NCBI GenBank assembly: GCA_028067895.1
Contig: JAPTUI010000566.1
Location: 1 to 6,790 of the forward strand
Source: Pseudomonadota bacterium
Lineage (GTDB): Bacteria; Pseudomonadota; Gammaproteobacteria; Steroidobacterales; Steroidobacteraceae
Direction: 5' to 3'
Length of the DNA: 6,790 bases
A program made the translations under genes and the position numbers. The notes below the pieces were generated by a model that saw only the letters and a program-made list of their open reading frames with translations, had not been told where the DNA came from and ran no database searches. Below, one piece after another: positions 1 to 6,098 of this stretch (position 1 is its first letter; the number at the start of each line of letters is the position of its first letter).

Positions 1-421
1 CGGCGGCATCCGGCCCCATCACTACTGCCTGCCAGTGCTGAAATCCGAGCCGGACCGCGAAGCGCTCTGTGCGGCGGTCGCAAGCGGCTCGCCCCGGCTG
101 TTCCTTGGCACCGACAGCGCCCCGCACGCCCGCGCCACGAAAGAGAATGCCTGCGGATGCGCCGGGATCTTCTCGGCGCACGCAGCCCTCGAGCTGTACG
201 CCGAGGCGTTCGAAGCGCTCGGCGCGCTGGCGCACCTGGAGGCGTTCGCGGCGCACCACGGCGCGGACTTCTATGGACTGGCGCGCAACGAGGGGCACGT
301 GCGCCTCGTGAAATCCGACTGGACGGTTCCCGAGCACTATCCCTACGGCGCCGAGACGCTGGTGCCGCTGCGCGCCGGGGAGCGCATCGGCTGGCGTCTG
401 GAGAGGGCAGCGCACGCATGA
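1..421 (+). CDS. pyrC: Dihydroorotase, class II (PyrC), C-terminal part
   Basis: This is the 3' part of the gene for dihydroorotase, the zinc amidohydrolase that interconverts N-carbamoyl-aspartate and dihydroorotate in pyrimidine synthesis in the cytoplasm. The reading frame enters at base 2 and gives 139 residues before TGA. The fragment opens with GGIRPHHYCLPVLK and carries FLGTDSAPHAR and ENACGCAG, all hallmark stretches of the homodimeric E. coli type. The Asp of TDSAPH (fragment residue 38) lines up with catalytic Asp250 of E. coli PyrC, His42 with substrate-binding His254, and Ala54 with Ala266. This implies a full length of about 351 residues, close to the 348 of E. coli, so only the 5' end is missing, because of the window edge. 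The stop overlaps the start of rnt (ATGA), suggesting one transcript and translational coupling. Family assignment is very secure. Confidence 0.96.
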   Translation, partial: GGIRPHHYCLPVLKSEPDREALCAAVASGSPRLFLGTDSAPHARATKENACGCAGIFSAHAALELYAEAFEALGALAHLEAFAAHHGADFYGLARNEGHVRLVKSDWTVPEHYPYGAETLVPLRAGERIGWRLERAAHA

Positions 422-1107
422 GTGAGCCGAATGCCCCCGTGCGCGGTCCGATGGCCAGCCGCTTTCGCGGCTTTCTGCCGGTCGTGGTCGACGTCGAGAC
501 CGGCGGCTTCAACGCGGCCACCGATGCGCTGCTCGAGATCGCTGCGGTGATGATCGACATCGACGCCGATGGCGTGCTGCGCCGCGGCGTGACGCACAGC
601 TACCACGTCAAGCCCTTCGAAGGCGGACGTCTGGAACCGGCCGCGCTGCAGGTGACGGGCATCGACCCGTTTCACCCGCTGCGCCCGGCGCTGCCCGAAC
701 ACGATGCGCTGCAGAGGATCTTTCGCGAGATTCGCCATGCCATCCGTGACTACGGCTGCCGGCGGGCGATCCTGGTCGGGCACAACGCCGCGTTCGACCT
801 CGGGTTCCTCAACGCCACGGTCAAACGCGCTGACCTGAAGCGCAATCCCTTCCACCCCTTTTCCTGCTTCGACACCGCGACGCTGGCCGGTGCGGCCCTC
901 GGCCAGACGGTGCTCGCCAAGGCGGCGATGGTGGCGGGCCTGGAGTGGGACCCGGCGAACGCACACTCGGCCAGCTACGACGCCGAGCGCACCGCGGATC
1001 TGTTCTGCCTGGTGTGCAACCGCCTGCACGAGAGCTTCGGCGAGGCACAGAGTCGCGCCCTCGCACTCGGCTGGCAGAGCCAGCCGGGCGAGGCCGAAGA
1101 GCCTTAA
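418..1107 (+). CDS. rnt: Ribonuclease T
   Basis: This encodes a 229-residue DEDDh 3'-5' exonuclease that trims the 3' ends of tRNA (CCA turnover) and of 5S and 23S rRNA precursors; it works as a homodimer with two metal ions. The three exonuclease motifs are visible: VVVDVETGGFN (Asp25, Glu27), LVGHNAAFDLGFLN (Asp127) and HSASYDAERTADLF (His183, Asp188). All sit two residues after the E. coli equivalents (D23, E25, D125, H181, D186). Phe31 and Phe126 match the aromatic residues that stack on the substrate 3' base. Length is close to the E. coli protein (215 aa), with a slightly longer C-terminus. The ATG at 418 is preferred because it gives the normal N-terminus, overlaps the pyrC stop and follows a GGAGAGG ribosome-binding sequence at 400-406. 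It probably depends on the pyrC transcript. It converges on grxD with only 7 bp between the stops. Confidence 0.95.
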   Translation: MSEPNAPVRGPMASRFRGFLPVVVDVETGGFNAATDALLEIAAVMIDIDADGVLRRGVTHSYHVKPFEGGRLEPAALQVTGIDPFHPLRPALPEHDALQRIFREIRHAIRDYGCRRAILVGHNAAFDLGFLNATVKRADLKRNPFHPFSCFDTATLAGAALGQTVLAKAAMVAGLEWDPANAHSASYDAERTADLFCLVCNRLHESFGEAQSRALALGWQSQPGEAEEP

Positions 1108-1114
1108 GCGGCCC

Positions 1115-1444
1115 TTACGCCGGCACGGCGAGTGCGCCGGCGCCAGAGAGCACCTTCTCGAGCTCTCCGCTCTGGTACATCTCGAGCGTGATGTCACAGC
1201 CGCCGAGCAGCTCGCCGTTGACGTACAGCTGCGGGTAGGTCGGCCAGTTCGAGTAGCGCTTCAGTCCCTCGCGCAGCTCCGGATCCTCGAAAATATTGAC
1301 CGCCTTGAACTGCGCGCCGAGGGCACGCAGCGCCGCAACCGTCTGCGCCGAGAAACCGCACTGCGGAAAGTCCGGCGTGCCCTTCATGAACAGCACCACC
1401 GGAGCGGCGCCGATCTCGCCCTTGATTTTCTCCACCACGTCCAT
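1115..1444 (-). CDS. grxD: Monothiol glutaredoxin, CGFS type (Grx4/GrxD)
   Basis: This is a complete 109-residue single-domain monothiol glutaredoxin. Proteins of this family bind a [2Fe-2S] cluster at a dimer interface with glutathione and pass it on, often with a BolA partner, rather than acting mainly as disulphide reductases. The sequence shows KGTPDFPQCGFS with the active-site Cys29, the glutathione-binding WPTYPQLYVNGE segment (67-78) and the GGCD motif (81-84). Length is typical (E. coli GrxD 115 aa). The ATG at 1444 follows a GAGGTG ribosome-binding site that overlaps the stop codon of the upstream DUF1289 gene, so the two are probably translationally coupled from the promoter at 1656-1683. 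The short tail GAGALAVPA is probably unstructured. Confidence 0.96.
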   Translation of the reverse strand: MDVVEKIKGEIGAAPVVLFMKGTPDFPQCGFSAQTVAALRALGAQFKAVNIFEDPELREGLKRYSNWPTYPQLYVNGELLGGCDITLEMYQSGELEKVLSGAGALAVPA

Positions 1445-1448
1445 CGCT

Positions 1449-1646
1449 TCACCTCTTCAGGGACATTTTGCGCCGCTCGATCGCGGCGATCACTTGCCAT
1501 TGCTCCGCGGCGCTGAGTGCGCTCCAGCGGGCGATCTCCGCCACGGTCCGCAGGCAGCCGACACAATATCCCCGTTCATCCAGCGAGCAGATCTTGACGC
1601 AGGGAGAGGGGGGAGGACTGGAAGCCGGCGCGGGAACCTCGAGCAT
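1449..1646 (-). CDS. DUF1289 family small cysteine-rich protein
   Basis: This small protein of 65 residues belongs to the DUF1289 family, which includes E. coli YdhL and is generally described as predicted Fe-S protein; its exact function is not established. A proline-rich N-terminus (PAPASSPPPSP) is followed by four cysteines spaced C-x3-C-x7-C-x2-C (Cys16, Cys20, Cys28, Cys31), which could hold a metal or cluster. After these comes the family's helical region GCLRTVAEIARWSALSAAEQ, ending in a basic tail (RRKMSLKR). It is the first gene of a two-gene operon with grxD, with a 4-bp gap. The ATG at 1646 is preferred because a good promoter -10 lies only 9 bp upstream, implying a transcript that starts at or next to the start codon. 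No transmembrane or signal segment is visible. Confidence 0.88.
   Translation of the reverse strand: MLEVPAPASSPPPSPCVKICSLDERGYCVGCLRTVAEIARWSALSAAEQWQVIAAIERRKMSLKR
1450..1455 (-). promoter_or_regulatory. Ribosome-binding site of grxD overlapping the DUF1289 stop
   Basis: On the minus strand this reads GAGGTG, ending 5 nt before the grxD ATG at 1444. Its last two bases are shared with the TGA stop of the DUF1289 gene (1449-1451). This geometry normally lets a terminating ribosome restart on the next gene, so DUF1289 and GrxD output should be linked. Confidence 0.7.
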
Positions 1647-1655
1647 GCGAGCACC

Positions 1656-1683
1656 ATTATGAGGCCGCGCGGCACAGGTTCAA
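1656..1683 (-). promoter_or_regulatory. Sigma-70-type promoter of DUF1289-grxD, probably leaderless
   Basis: On the minus strand there is a -35-like TTGAAC (1683-1678), a 16-bp spacer and a -10-like CATAAT (1661-1656) matching the consensus at five of six positions. The DUF1289 ATG begins at 1646, 10 nt after the last base of the -10, so transcription should start within a few bases of the ATG. There is no room for a ribosome-binding site and none is visible. This is inferred from consensus matching only. Confidence 0.55.
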
Positions 1684-1699
1684 TCCCCACGCTGCATGG

Positions 1700-1705
1700 T
1701 AGCCT
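1700..1705 (+). promoter_or_regulatory. Possible -10 element of nadC
   Basis: TAGCCT here matches only the TA and final T of the -10 consensus. It lies 6 nt before the nadC ATG at 1712, where a transcription start would fall on the start codon. The only -35-like sequence is TTCAAT at 1679-1684, with a short 15-bp spacer, overlapping the -35 of the opposite promoter. No Shine-Dalgarno sequence precedes the ATG, which is why a leaderless start is considered. Weak evidence. Confidence 0.25.
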
Positions 1706-1711
1706 GCGCGC

Positions 1712-2590
1712 ATGAGCGAACCGACCCCTGCAGGCCCTGCCTTGCTGCCCCCCGCCGACCTCGACGCCCAGGTGAGCGCCGCGCTGCGCGAGGACGTGGG
1801 CCGCGGCGACGTCACTGCCGCCCTGGTCCCGCCCGAGCAACGGGTGCGCGGACAGATCGTCAGCCGCGAGGCGGCCATCCTGTGCGGCCAGCCCTGGGTC
1901 GAGGCCTGCTTCCGGCAGCTCGACCCCCAGATCCGCCTCACGTGGCACCTGCCCGAAGGCGCCGCGCTCGCGCCCGGCGCGCGGGTGTGCACCGTGGAGG
2001 GTGCGGCGCGCGGGGTGCTCACCGGAGAGCGCACGGCGCTGAACTTCCTGCAGCTGCTCTCCGGGACCGCCACCGCCGCGCACCGCTTCGCCCAGGCCGT
2101 GGCCGGCACCGGCTGCACCGTGCTCGATACGCGCAAGACCCTGCCCGGACTGCGCAACGCGCAGAAGTACGCGGTGCGCTGCGGCGGGGCGGCCAATCAC
2201 CGCATGGGCCTGTACGACATGGTGCTCATCAAGGAGAACCACATCCTCGCCGCCGGCTCGATCGGCGCGGCGGTGGGCGCGGCGCGCCGGCTGGCCGCCG
2301 GCGTGCGCATCGAGGTGGAGGTGGAGTCGCTGGAGGAGCTCGAGCAGGCCTTCGCGGCCGCCCCGGACATCGTCATGCTCGATGAGTTCTCCCTCGAGGA
2401 CATGCGCGAAGCGGTCGCGCGCAACCGCGCCCGCGGCCGTCCCGTGCAGCTGGAAGCCTCCGGCAGTGTCAGCCTCGAGAGCATCGCCGAGGTCGCCGCC
2501 ACCGGGGTTGATTTCATCTCCGTCGGGGCGCTCACCAAGCACGTGCGCGCCGTCGACCTGTCGATGCGCCTGGAATTCCAGACGCGCTGA
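1712..2590 (+). CDS. nadC: Nicotinate-nucleotide diphosphorylase (carboxylating), quinolinate phosphoribosyltransferase
   Basis: The 292-residue product converts quinolinate and PRPP into nicotinate mononucleotide, CO2 and pyrophosphate, the step that joins de novo quinolinate synthesis to NAD. Diagnostic stretches run in order: GRGDVT (30-35), ERTALNFLQLLSGTAT (106-121), LDTRKTLPGLR (138-148), HRMGLYD (163-169), IKENH (173-177), EVEVES (201-206), LDEFS (223-227), LEASGSV (247-253) and DFISVG (267-272). Arg107, Arg141, His163, Arg164, Lys174, Glu203 and Asp224 correspond, two positions later, to the active-site residues of the M. tuberculosis enzyme, so the protein looks fully functional. Length is normal for the family. 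The ATG at 1712 leaves a normal N-terminal arm. It is transcribed divergently from DUF1289-grxD and ends 9 bp before the convergent ligase stop; no nadA or nadB is in the window. Confidence 0.97.
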   Translation: MSEPTPAGPALLPPADLDAQVSAALREDVGRGDVTAALVPPEQRVRGQIVSREAAILCGQPWVEACFRQLDPQIRLTWHLPEGAALAPGARVCTVEGAARGVLTGERTALNFLQLLSGTATAAHRFAQAVAGTGCTVLDTRKTLPGLRNAQKYAVRCGGAANHRMGLYDMVLIKENHILAAGSIGAAVGAARRLAAGVRIEVEVESLEELEQAFAAAPDIVMLDEFSLEDMREAVARNRARGRPVQLEASGSVSLESIAEVAATGVDFISVGALTKHVRAVDLSMRLEFQTR

Positions 2591-2599
2591 TACTGCCGC

Positions 2600-4555
2600 T
2601 CAGCCGGCGAGCTTGCCCTCGAGGTGCGTGGCGAGCTCCCCGATGGTCGGGAAGTCGAACAGCTCGGTCAGGTCGATCTTGCCCGGGTACTCCCGGTCGA
2701 TCTGCTCGTGGATCTCGATCAGCTTCAGCGAGCTCGCACCCAGTTCGAACAAATTATCGCTGACGTCCACGCGCCGTCCGCCGAGCGCCGTCTCGCAGAT
2801 GCCCTTCAGCTTCTCCTCGATGGCGCTGCGCGCCCCGCCACCGCCGCCGCGCGCCTCCCGCAGCGCGGCGAGCGTCTTCAACTGCGCATCGAACTCCCCG
2901 TTCGCATACGCCTCCTCGAGCAGGTGCCGCTGGATCTTGCCGCTGGTGGTCTTCGGGATGCGCTTGACCGGGACGACATCGGCCACTTCGAGGCCCGTCT
3001 GCTCATTGATCCGCCGTGCCGCGGCATTCGCCAGCGCCACGAAGTCCTCGACCTCGCCGCGGTGCAGCACGAACAATGCCAACTGTTCGCTCGCCTCGCC
3101 GGCAGCGCGCACGCCAGCGGCCACGACCTTGCCGAGTTCCAGGCCCTCGATCGGCTGCAGGATCGACTCCAGGTCGTGCGGATAGTAGTTCTGGCCGTTG
3201 ACGAAGATGATTTCCTTCGCCCGTCCGGTGACGTAGAGCTCGCCCTGATGCACCACGGCGAGATCCCCGGTGCGCAGCCATCCGTCGGCGGTGAACGCCG
3301 CGGCGTTGGCCTCGGGGCTCTCGAAATACCCTGGCGTGACGTTGTCGCCACGAATGTGCAGGTGCCCGACTCGCGCCTCGGCCAGCGACCGGTCCTCGTC
3401 GTCGGCAATGCGTACGCGGCAGTACGGAATGGCTTTGCCTTCCGAGACCAGTTCGATGCCCTCGCGCTGCGCCACCGGCAGCGGCTGCACCTCGTGACCG
3501 ACGGTGAGCCCGTGCCGATTGACCACCAGCGTGCGCAGCGGCGCACCCGGGACCGGGAAACTCACCGCGAGAGAGGCCTCCGCGAGTCCATAGACCGGAT
3601 ACATCGCGTTGACGTTCAGCTGCGCCGGCGCCATACGCGCCATGAACTGCCGGCACAGCGCCACCGAAATCGGCTCCGCGCCGTTGAAGATGAGCCGCAC
3701 GGACTGCAGATCCAGGTCATCGACGGTGCGATCGCCGAGCACCTTCAGGTAATGCTTGTAGCCGAAGTTCGGCGAACACAGGATGGTGGCGCGGATGCGG
3801 CTCGCCAGCTGCAGCCACAGCAGCGGACGGCGCACGAACAGATCGGTGGGCATCAGGTGCGCGTGCACCCGGTTGAAGAACATGACCAGGTGAAAGCCGA
3901 TCAGGCCCATGTCGTGCGTGAGCGGCATCCAGGAGAGGCTGACGTCCTCGGGGTTGAACCCGGCTACCTCGGTCGCGCCGCGCGCATTGGCGAGGATGTT
4001 GCCGTGCGTCAGCACGACGCCCTTCGGCTCGCTGGTCGAGCCGGAGGAGAACTGGATAAAGGCGATGTCTTCGGGGCGGGCGGTGTGCACCTTGCCGGCG
4101 CGTGAGATGTCATCGAGGTCATCGACCAGAAACGCCCGGCGGCGCAGCGCCTCGAACGTCTCGGTCTGACCCGTCTCGGCCGCGAACGCGCCGATGCGCT
4201 CGAGCGAGCGCCGCTCGGTGTAGATCATCGGCTCACCGAGGCGCCGCGCGATGCGCAACAGCTTGTGGCGGTGCTCATCGCTGATGCCGAGCGCCACCGG
4301 CACCGGCACGATGCCGCCGAGCACCGCCGCCCAGAATGCGTCGATGAACTGCTCGTTGTGGCCGAGGAACAGGATGAGTTTGTCGCCGGGGCGCGCCCCG
4401 AGCTTTTGCAGATGATGGAGGATGCCGAGGGCGCGCTCGTGTAACTCGGCGAACGCGACCGTGCGGGCGTCCTTCTCGCCCTCGTGGTAGGTGATGGCGC
4501 GCGGGAACTGGCGGTTCGCCTCGAGCAGTTCGGTCAGGGTCGTGACATTGAGCAT
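2600..4555 (-). CDS. Fatty-acyl-AMP ligase with fused C-terminal acyl carrier domain
   Basis: This 651-residue protein has an adenylating domain (about 1-550) and a carrier domain (about 577-650), joined by a glycine run (570-574). The adenylation motifs are complete: P-loop FSSGSTSEPKG (169-179), HDMGLIG (214-220), YGLAE (322-326), TGD (429-431), VTGRAKEIIFVNGQNYYP (442-459) and the catalytic Lys540 in PKTTSGK. HDMGLIG, the VSEGKAIPYCRVRI stretch and GRAKEIIFVNGQNYYP resemble fatty-acyl-AMP ligases more than acyl-CoA synthetases. The carrier domain shows DNLFELGASSLKLIE with Ser609 as the expected phosphopantetheine site; the usual Asp before it is Ser. Inferred role: activate a fatty acid and load it on its own carrier domain. 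No ketosynthase, condensation or thioesterase domain follows, so release needs another protein. Its start overlaps the P450 stop by 1 nt (TGATG). The chain is unknown, and a CoA ligase activity cannot be excluded. Confidence 0.88.
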   Translation of the reverse strand: MLNVTTLTELLEANRQFPRAITYHEGEKDARTVAFAELHERALGILHHLQKLGARPGDKLILFLGHNEQFIDAFWAAVLGGIVPVPVALGISDEHRHKLLRIARRLGEPMIYTERRSLERIGAFAAETGQTETFEALRRRAFLVDDLDDISRAGKVHTARPEDIAFIQFSSGSTSEPKGVVLTHGNILANARGATEVAGFNPEDVSLSWMPLTHDMGLIGFHLVMFFNRVHAHLMPTDLFVRRPLLWLQLASRIRATILCSPNFGYKHYLKVLGDRTVDDLDLQSVRLIFNGAEPISVALCRQFMARMAPAQLNVNAMYPVYGLAEASLAVSFPVPGAPLRTLVVNRHGLTVGHEVQPLPVAQREGIELVSEGKAIPYCRVRIADDEDRSLAEARVGHLHIRGDNVTPGYFESPEANAAAFTADGWLRTGDLAVVHQGELYVTGRAKEIIFVNGQNYYPHDLESILQPIEGLELGKVVAAGVRAAGEASEQLALFVLHRGEVEDFVALANAAARRINEQTGLEVADVVPVKRIPKTTSGKIQRHLLEEAYANGEFDAQLKTLAALREARGGGGGARSAIEEKLKGICETALGGRRVDVSDNLFELGASSLKLIEIHEQIDREYPGKIDLTELFDFPTIGELATHLEGKLAG

Positions 4556-5871
4556 CAGCGCCGTTCCAATTTCATGTAGACGGGGTTGCGGGTGCGCAGG
4601 TTGATCTGCGCCTCGAGCGCGAACGGTTCGCGCGGGACGTGCACCAGACGAAACTCGCGCGCCACGCGCTGCACGTGCATCAGCATCTCGTAGAGCGCGA
4701 ACGTCTCCCCGATGCAGTGGCGCGGGCCGGCGGCGAACGGCATGTACGCGAAGCGCGGCCGCTCGGCCTCGTGCTCGCGGTCGAAACGCTCCGGCATGAA
4801 GGCATCCGGATCGTGCCAGTAGCGCGGATGGCGGTGCAGCAGATACAGCGGCAGCAGCACGTTGGTGCCGGCGGGGACCTCGTAGCCCGAGAGCACGTCC
4901 GGCTCGATCGTGCGCCGCGAGAGCAGCCAGCCCGGTGGATACAGCCGCAGCGCCTCATCGATCACCTGGCGCGTATAGGGCAGCTGCTCGAGTTCGGCGA
5001 GACTCGGCGCGCTCAGCGCGCTCACCGGCGAGGCGTCGAGCTCGGCGTGCAGCTTCGCCTCGACGTCGGGGTGCTGCGCGAGCAGGTACCAGGTCCAGTT
5101 CAGACCGCTCGCGGTGGTCTCGTGCCCGGCGACCACCAGGGTCATGATCTCGTCGATCAGCTCCCGGTCGCTCATGGGCGCGCCGGTGTCCTTGTCGCGG
5201 GCGTTCATGAGCATCGCGATGTAATCGAAATGCTCCTCCTGCCGCTCGCGCCGACGCGCGAGCAGCCCGGCCACCAGGCGGGTCAGGGAGCGGAACTTGT
5301 AGGCGAACTGCAGATTGCGGGCCTGCTCCTTGGTCACCACCTCGAAGGGGTTACCACCGAGCTCGGCGCTCATGCGCTCAAGATCGCTGCCGAAGATCGC
5401 CTCCAGCACGATGCTCAGGGTGAGTTCACTCATCTCATCGGTGAGATTGACCGGCTCGCCGCTGCGCGCCGCGGCCGCCCACCGCTCGAGCAGCCCGTCG
5501 TTGGCCGCGGCGATGCGCGTAGCGAACTCGGTGATGACCCGCCGGTGAAACAGCGGCTGCAGCATCATGCGCTGACGCCGCCAGAACTCGCCCTCGCTGG
5601 TCATGATCCCGTTGCCAAGCAGGATCTTCACCCGGTCAAGACCGATGCCCTTGGTGTAATTGCGGTGGTTCGTGACCAGGATGCGCTTGACGTCATCCGG
5701 GTGGTGCACCACGTAGGTGTAGGACTTGCGCGCCGGGACGTAGACCCGGTACAGGTCCCCGTGCGCGGCGAACAGCTCGATCATGCGTTCCAGGGAGTCG
5801 TCCGTGGAGCCGATGTCGAAGGCCTCGTCCGCCACCGGCGGACCCTGCTGGGTTGTCTCAGTCGTGCTCAT
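4555..5871 (-). CDS. Cytochrome P450 monooxygenase
   Basis: A 438-residue soluble P450 with no N-terminal membrane anchor. It shows the C-helix WRRQR (from Trp97), the oxygen-activating I-helix motif AGHETT (248-253), the K-helix Glu306-x-x-Arg309 in EALR, PERF (360-363) and the heme loop FAAGPRHCIG with cysteine ligand Cys386. All catalytic landmarks are present. The sequence feel (FAAGPRHCIGETFALYEM, PPGWLLSRRT) recalls CYP4/CYP102-like fatty-acid hydroxylases, but the substrate is not determined; an acyl chain on the neighbouring carrier domain is an attractive guess. No ferredoxin or reductase gene is in the window, so redox partners come from elsewhere. The frame can be extended to a TTG at 5883, but that codon overlaps the -10 box, so the ATG at 5871 is chosen. 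It is the first gene of an operon with the ligase. Leucine codons in the first third are mostly CTG. Confidence 0.94.
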   Translation of the reverse strand: MSTTETTQQGPPVADEAFDIGSTDDSLERMIELFAAHGDLYRVYVPARKSYTYVVHHPDDVKRILVTNHRNYTKGIGLDRVKILLGNGIMTSEGEFWRRQRMMLQPLFHRRVITEFATRIAAANDGLLERWAAAARSGEPVNLTDEMSELTLSIVLEAIFGSDLERMSAELGGNPFEVVTKEQARNLQFAYKFRSLTRLVAGLLARRRERQEEHFDYIAMLMNARDKDTGAPMSDRELIDEIMTLVVAGHETTASGLNWTWYLLAQHPDVEAKLHAELDASPVSALSAPSLAELEQLPYTRQVIDEALRLYPPGWLLSRRTIEPDVLSGYEVPAGTNVLLPLYLLHRHPRYWHDPDAFMPERFDREHEAERPRFAYMPFAAGPRHCIGETFALYEMLMHVQRVAREFRLVHVPREPFALEAQINLRTRNPVYMKLERR

Positions 5872-5882
5872 GTAAGCTCTCA

Positions 5883-5888
5883 ATTATA
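5883..5888 (-). promoter_or_regulatory. Perfect -10 box (TATAAT) of the P450-ligase operon
   Basis: On the minus strand the sequence reads TATAAT, standing out in a very GC-rich background, 11 nt before the P450 ATG at 5871. I find no convincing -35 at the usual distance upstream. A start 6-7 nt downstream would leave only about 5 nt of leader. GAGAG at 5881-5877 could serve as a ribosome-binding site but would be at or before that start. Promoter assignment rests on the hexamer alone. Confidence 0.5.
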
Positions 5889-5930
5889 CCCATCGGCGCC
5901 CCTGCCGATCCCATTGGAGTCACCGCTCGC

Positions 5931-6098
5931 ATGACCGAGCCCGGCCTGCGCAATTCGCTCTACCGCACGGTCACCCGTTCGGACCGACGCATGACGCGGC
6001 TACGCCGCGCGCTGTACCGGCTCGCCATCCCGCTCGGCCTCGCCGTGATCCGCGCCTGGTGGGGCATGTGCCGCGTGGTGCGCATCGAAGGCGAGGAG
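5931..6098 (+). pseudogene. 5' fragment of a probable (lysophospholipid-type) acyltransferase gene, cut at a junction
   Basis: An ATG at 5931, with GGAG 12 nt upstream (5915-5918), opens a frame whose first ~56 residues look like a real N-terminus: a basic segment (RSDRRMTRLRRALYRL), a hydrophobic stretch (IPLGLAVIRAWWGMC, 33-47) and VVRIEGEE. This is reminiscent of the start of PlsC/DUF374-type lysophospholipid acyltransferases, in which such a sequence precedes the catalytic HxxxxD region. That catalytic region is absent. After about base 6098 the frame stays open to the window end, but there it is only the antisense of the aminotransferase and has lost any family character. It is divergent from the P450 with 59 bp between the starts. 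The family call rests on a short, poorly conserved segment and is tentative; that the gene is interrupted is better supported than what it encodes. Confidence 0.45.

Noticed and set aside
1118..1142. Inverted repeat CGCCGGC / GCCGGCG as a terminator between rnt and grxD
   Set aside because: The 7-bp stem with an 11-nt loop lies inside the grxD 3' end and has no T-run on either strand; such repeats are common by chance in this GC content.
343..1197. A 284-codon minus-strand frame over rnt
   Set aside because: It lies antisense to rnt, which has all DEDDh motifs, and also overlaps the 3' end of grxD; its product is Arg/Ala-rich with no motif.
1490..2542. A 350-codon minus-strand frame over nadC and the DUF1289 gene
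   Set aside because: It is a shadow of nadC, rich in Gly/Ala/Arg/His, and would run through the promoter region and out of frame across the DUF1289 gene.
2591..2599. Terminator between convergent nadC and the ligase gene
   Set aside because: Only 9 bp separate the two stop codons, with no hairpin followed by a T-run.
2624..4105. A 493-codon open frame on the plus strand opposite the ligase gene
   Set aside because: It is the antisense of a ligase with complete catalytic motifs. Its product is a low-complexity Arg/His/Leu/Gln-rich sequence without recognisable motifs, as expected in high-GC DNA.
4639..5934. A 431-codon open frame on the plus strand opposite the P450 gene
   Set aside because: The antisense strand encodes a P450 with all heme and I-helix motifs. 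The shadow product shows no domain, only compositionally biased sequence.
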